Shown here: piece after piece, positions 15,092-16,554 of the stretch
Layout: each line of letters opens with the position of its first letter
How positions within the stretch are numbered: position 1 is the first letter of the stretch
NCBI GenBank assembly: GCA_003695725.1
Contig: RFHX01000022.1
Coordinates: 1 to 16,554, forward strand
Origin: Candidatus Schekmanbacteria bacterium
Lineage (GTDB): Bacteria > Schekmanbacteria > GWA2-38-11 > J061
Length of the DNA: 16,554 nt
Direction of reading: 5' to 3'
The notes under the pieces: generated by a model
What the model saw: only the letters and a program-made list of their open reading frames with translations
Database searches by the model: none
Told to the model about the DNA's origin: nothing
Position numbers and translations under genes: made by a program

Positions 15092-16468
15092 ATGAGAATA
15101 AGAATATACATAGTTGAAGATGAAGCTATAAAAAGAGAAACGATAAAAGATTATCTTTTAGATAACGGGTTTGATGTTTTGGATTTTGAAAATCCTTCAG
15201 TTGCCCTTGAAAGCATCAAAAAAGATCTCCCCGATATTGTAATTACCGACCTTAGGCTCCCTTCTATGGACGGAATTTCATTTATGAAAGAAGCAATGAA
15301 AATATCATCAGCGATAAATTTCATAATCATTACCGCATATGCAACTGTTGAAACGGCTATTGAAGCAATGAAGAGCGGTGCTTTCGATTATCTAAAAAAA
15401 CCTTTTGACTTAGAAGAATTGATGCTGACTATTGAAAGATTGATATCCATCAAAAAACTTCGTGATGAAAATGTATATTTGAAAGACAGATTGATTGAAA
15501 AATATGCCTGCTGTAATCTTGTTGGCAAATCAAAAGCAATGCGGGAAATATATGATTTAATTGCAACAGTTGCCGATAGCACGAGCACTGTTTTAATCGA
15601 AGGTGAAAGCGGTACAGGAAAAGAGATGGTAGCAAATGCTATCCATTATAACAGTATTAGAAAAAATGCTCCTTTCATAAAAGTTAGTTGTTCTATTTTC
15701 AACCCGAATATTCTTGAATCTGAGTTATTCGGGCATGAAAAGGGCGCTTTTACAGGAGCAATAAAACACAAAAAGGGCAAATTTGAGCTTGCACATAGCG
15801 GTTCGATTTTCCTTGACGATATTGACGATATTCCATTGGATTTGCAAGTTAAACTTCTGCGTGTCTTACAGGAAAGGGAAGTCGAGAGAGTAGGAGGTTT
15901 ATCGCCTAAAAGCATAGATGTCCGTGTAATTGCCGCAACAAAAGAAAATTTGAAGGATAAAGTTTCAAAAGGGACATTTAGGGAAGACCTTTTTTACAGA
16001 TTGAATGTAATAAAAATAAATCTTCCACCTCTTAGAGAAAGAAAAGAAGATATACCCCTTCTTTTTGAGCACTTTTTACAGAAGTATGCACAAAGAGATA
16101 GAATTAATTTGCCGAAAGTAGAAGAAGAAGCATTGGAACCTCTATTTAAATATGATTGGCCCGGAAATGTGAGAGAGCTTGAAAATTTTACTGAGCGTTT
16201 AGTTACGCTGAATAAGTCCAAAAATGTGATAGATAAACAAACTGTTTTGTCTCACCTGCCTGAAAATGAGAAGAGAGAAACCTTTAATTTGCATTCGATA
16301 ATTCAAGAAGAAGGCAAGAGCTTTTCAGATATCCTTGAAATGACTGAAAGGAAATTGCTCATATGGGCTTTGGAAGAATCGGAAGGAAATAAGAGTAAGG
16401 CGGCGAATCTACTGAAAATGAAGCGCACGACTTTCTGTGATAAATTATCAAAGTATGAAATTGAATAA
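15092..16468 (+). CDS. NtrC-family sigma-54-dependent response regulator
   Basis: 458-residue three-domain transcription activator. The receiver domain (1-120) has acidic D10, phospho-acceptor D53 (ITDLRLPSMDG), T81 and K103. The AAA+ domain (about 142-375) has Walker A GESGTGKE (171-178), the sigma-54-contacting GAFTGA loop (218-223), an arginine-finger segment FREDLFYRLNV and WPGNVREL. The Walker B segment reads SIFLDDIDD (238-246) with Asp243 where the family has Glu. The Fis-type helix-turn-helix at the C-terminus (GNKSKAANLLKMKRTTFCDKL) binds enhancer DNA. It starts 31 bases after the kinase stop and completes the operon. It should activate sigma-54 promoters on phosphorylation; I found no -24/-12 promoter in this window, so its target is elsewhere or missed. 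Confidence 0.95.
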   Translation: MRIRIYIVEDEAIKRETIKDYLLDNGFDVLDFENPSVALESIKKDLPDIVITDLRLPSMDGISFMKEAMKISSAINFIIITAYATVETAIEAMKSGAFDYLKKPFDLEELMLTIERLISIKKLRDENVYLKDRLIEKYACCNLVGKSKAMREIYDLIATVADSTSTVLIEGESGTGKEMVANAIHYNSIRKNAPFIKVSCSIFNPNILESELFGHEKGAFTGAIKHKKGKFELAHSGSIFLDDIDDIPLDLQVKLLRVLQEREVERVGGLSPKSIDVRVIAATKENLKDKVSKGTFREDLFYRLNVIKINLPPLRERKEDIPLLFEHFLQKYAQRDRINLPKVEEEALEPLFKYDWPGNVRELENFTERLVTLNKSKNVIDKQTVLSHLPENEKRETFNLHSIIQEEGKSFSDILEMTERKLLIWALEESEGNKSKAANLLKMKRTTFCDKLSKYEIE

Positions 16469-16554
16469 TTTTCTGTCGGAAATCCGTTAAATAAGTGCCG
16501 TAAAATCGTCGAAAACAATTTTCTTTAAATATTTCAATAAGATATATTTAATAC

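Overview
The window is AT-rich bacterial chromosome with dense, mostly operon-like coding. Two lipoproteins with lipoboxes, exported c-type cytochromes and a membrane histidine kinase point to a Gram-negative-type bacterium with a periplasm. The multiheme cytochrome suggests anaerobic or microaerobic respiration. The amino-sugar genes look like archaeal or deep-branching bacterial types. I would guess an uncultivated, deep-branching or deltaproteobacterium-like lineage, but the sequence does not fix the phylum. I saw no phage, transposon, CRISPR, tRNA or rRNA.

Layout: (1) 46-1919, minus strand: two translationally coupled c-type cytochrome genes. The first is a monoheme cytochrome with a striking tail of NPC repeats; the second is a pentaheme cytochrome with a C-terminal beta-type domain. 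A perfect 12-bp hairpin lies just inside the second gene. (2) 1920-2415: a divergent AT-rich spacer holding weak promoter candidates and what looks like a decayed fragment of a histidyl-tRNA synthetase anticodon-binding domain. (3) 2416-6815: mazG and dnaE (replicative polymerase alpha subunit). (4) 6801-7355, minus strand: an NlpC/P60 lipoprotein, overlapping the dnaE end tail-to-tail. (5) 7613-12263: an operon-like run with a good promoter and ribosome binding site. It holds a GlmU-like bifunctional sugar-1-phosphate nucleotidyltransferase/acyltransferase, glmS, a second stand-alone left-handed beta-helix acyltransferase, and a stand-alone 5'-3' exonuclease resembling the N-terminus of DNA polymerase I. 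(6) 12264-12630: a spacer with a strong sigma-70-type promoter at its end. (7) 12631-16468: a three-gene signalling operon made of a PhnD-like substrate-binding lipoprotein, a membrane histidine kinase and an NtrC-family sigma-54 activator. The last 86 bases hold nothing I recognise.

How the genes work together: GlmS makes glucosamine-6-phosphate and the GlmU-like protein should finish UDP-GlcNAc; GlmM is not in the window. MazG, DnaE and the exonuclease are DNA and nucleotide housekeeping. The last three genes most likely form a periplasmic-ligand sensor system rather than a transporter, because no ABC permease or ATPase accompanies the binding protein. Its target sigma-54 promoter was not found in this window. 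The most unusual items are the NPC-repeat cytochrome tail, the intragenic hairpin, the CX3CH tail on the PhnD-like protein, and the paired beta-helix acyltransferases around glmS.
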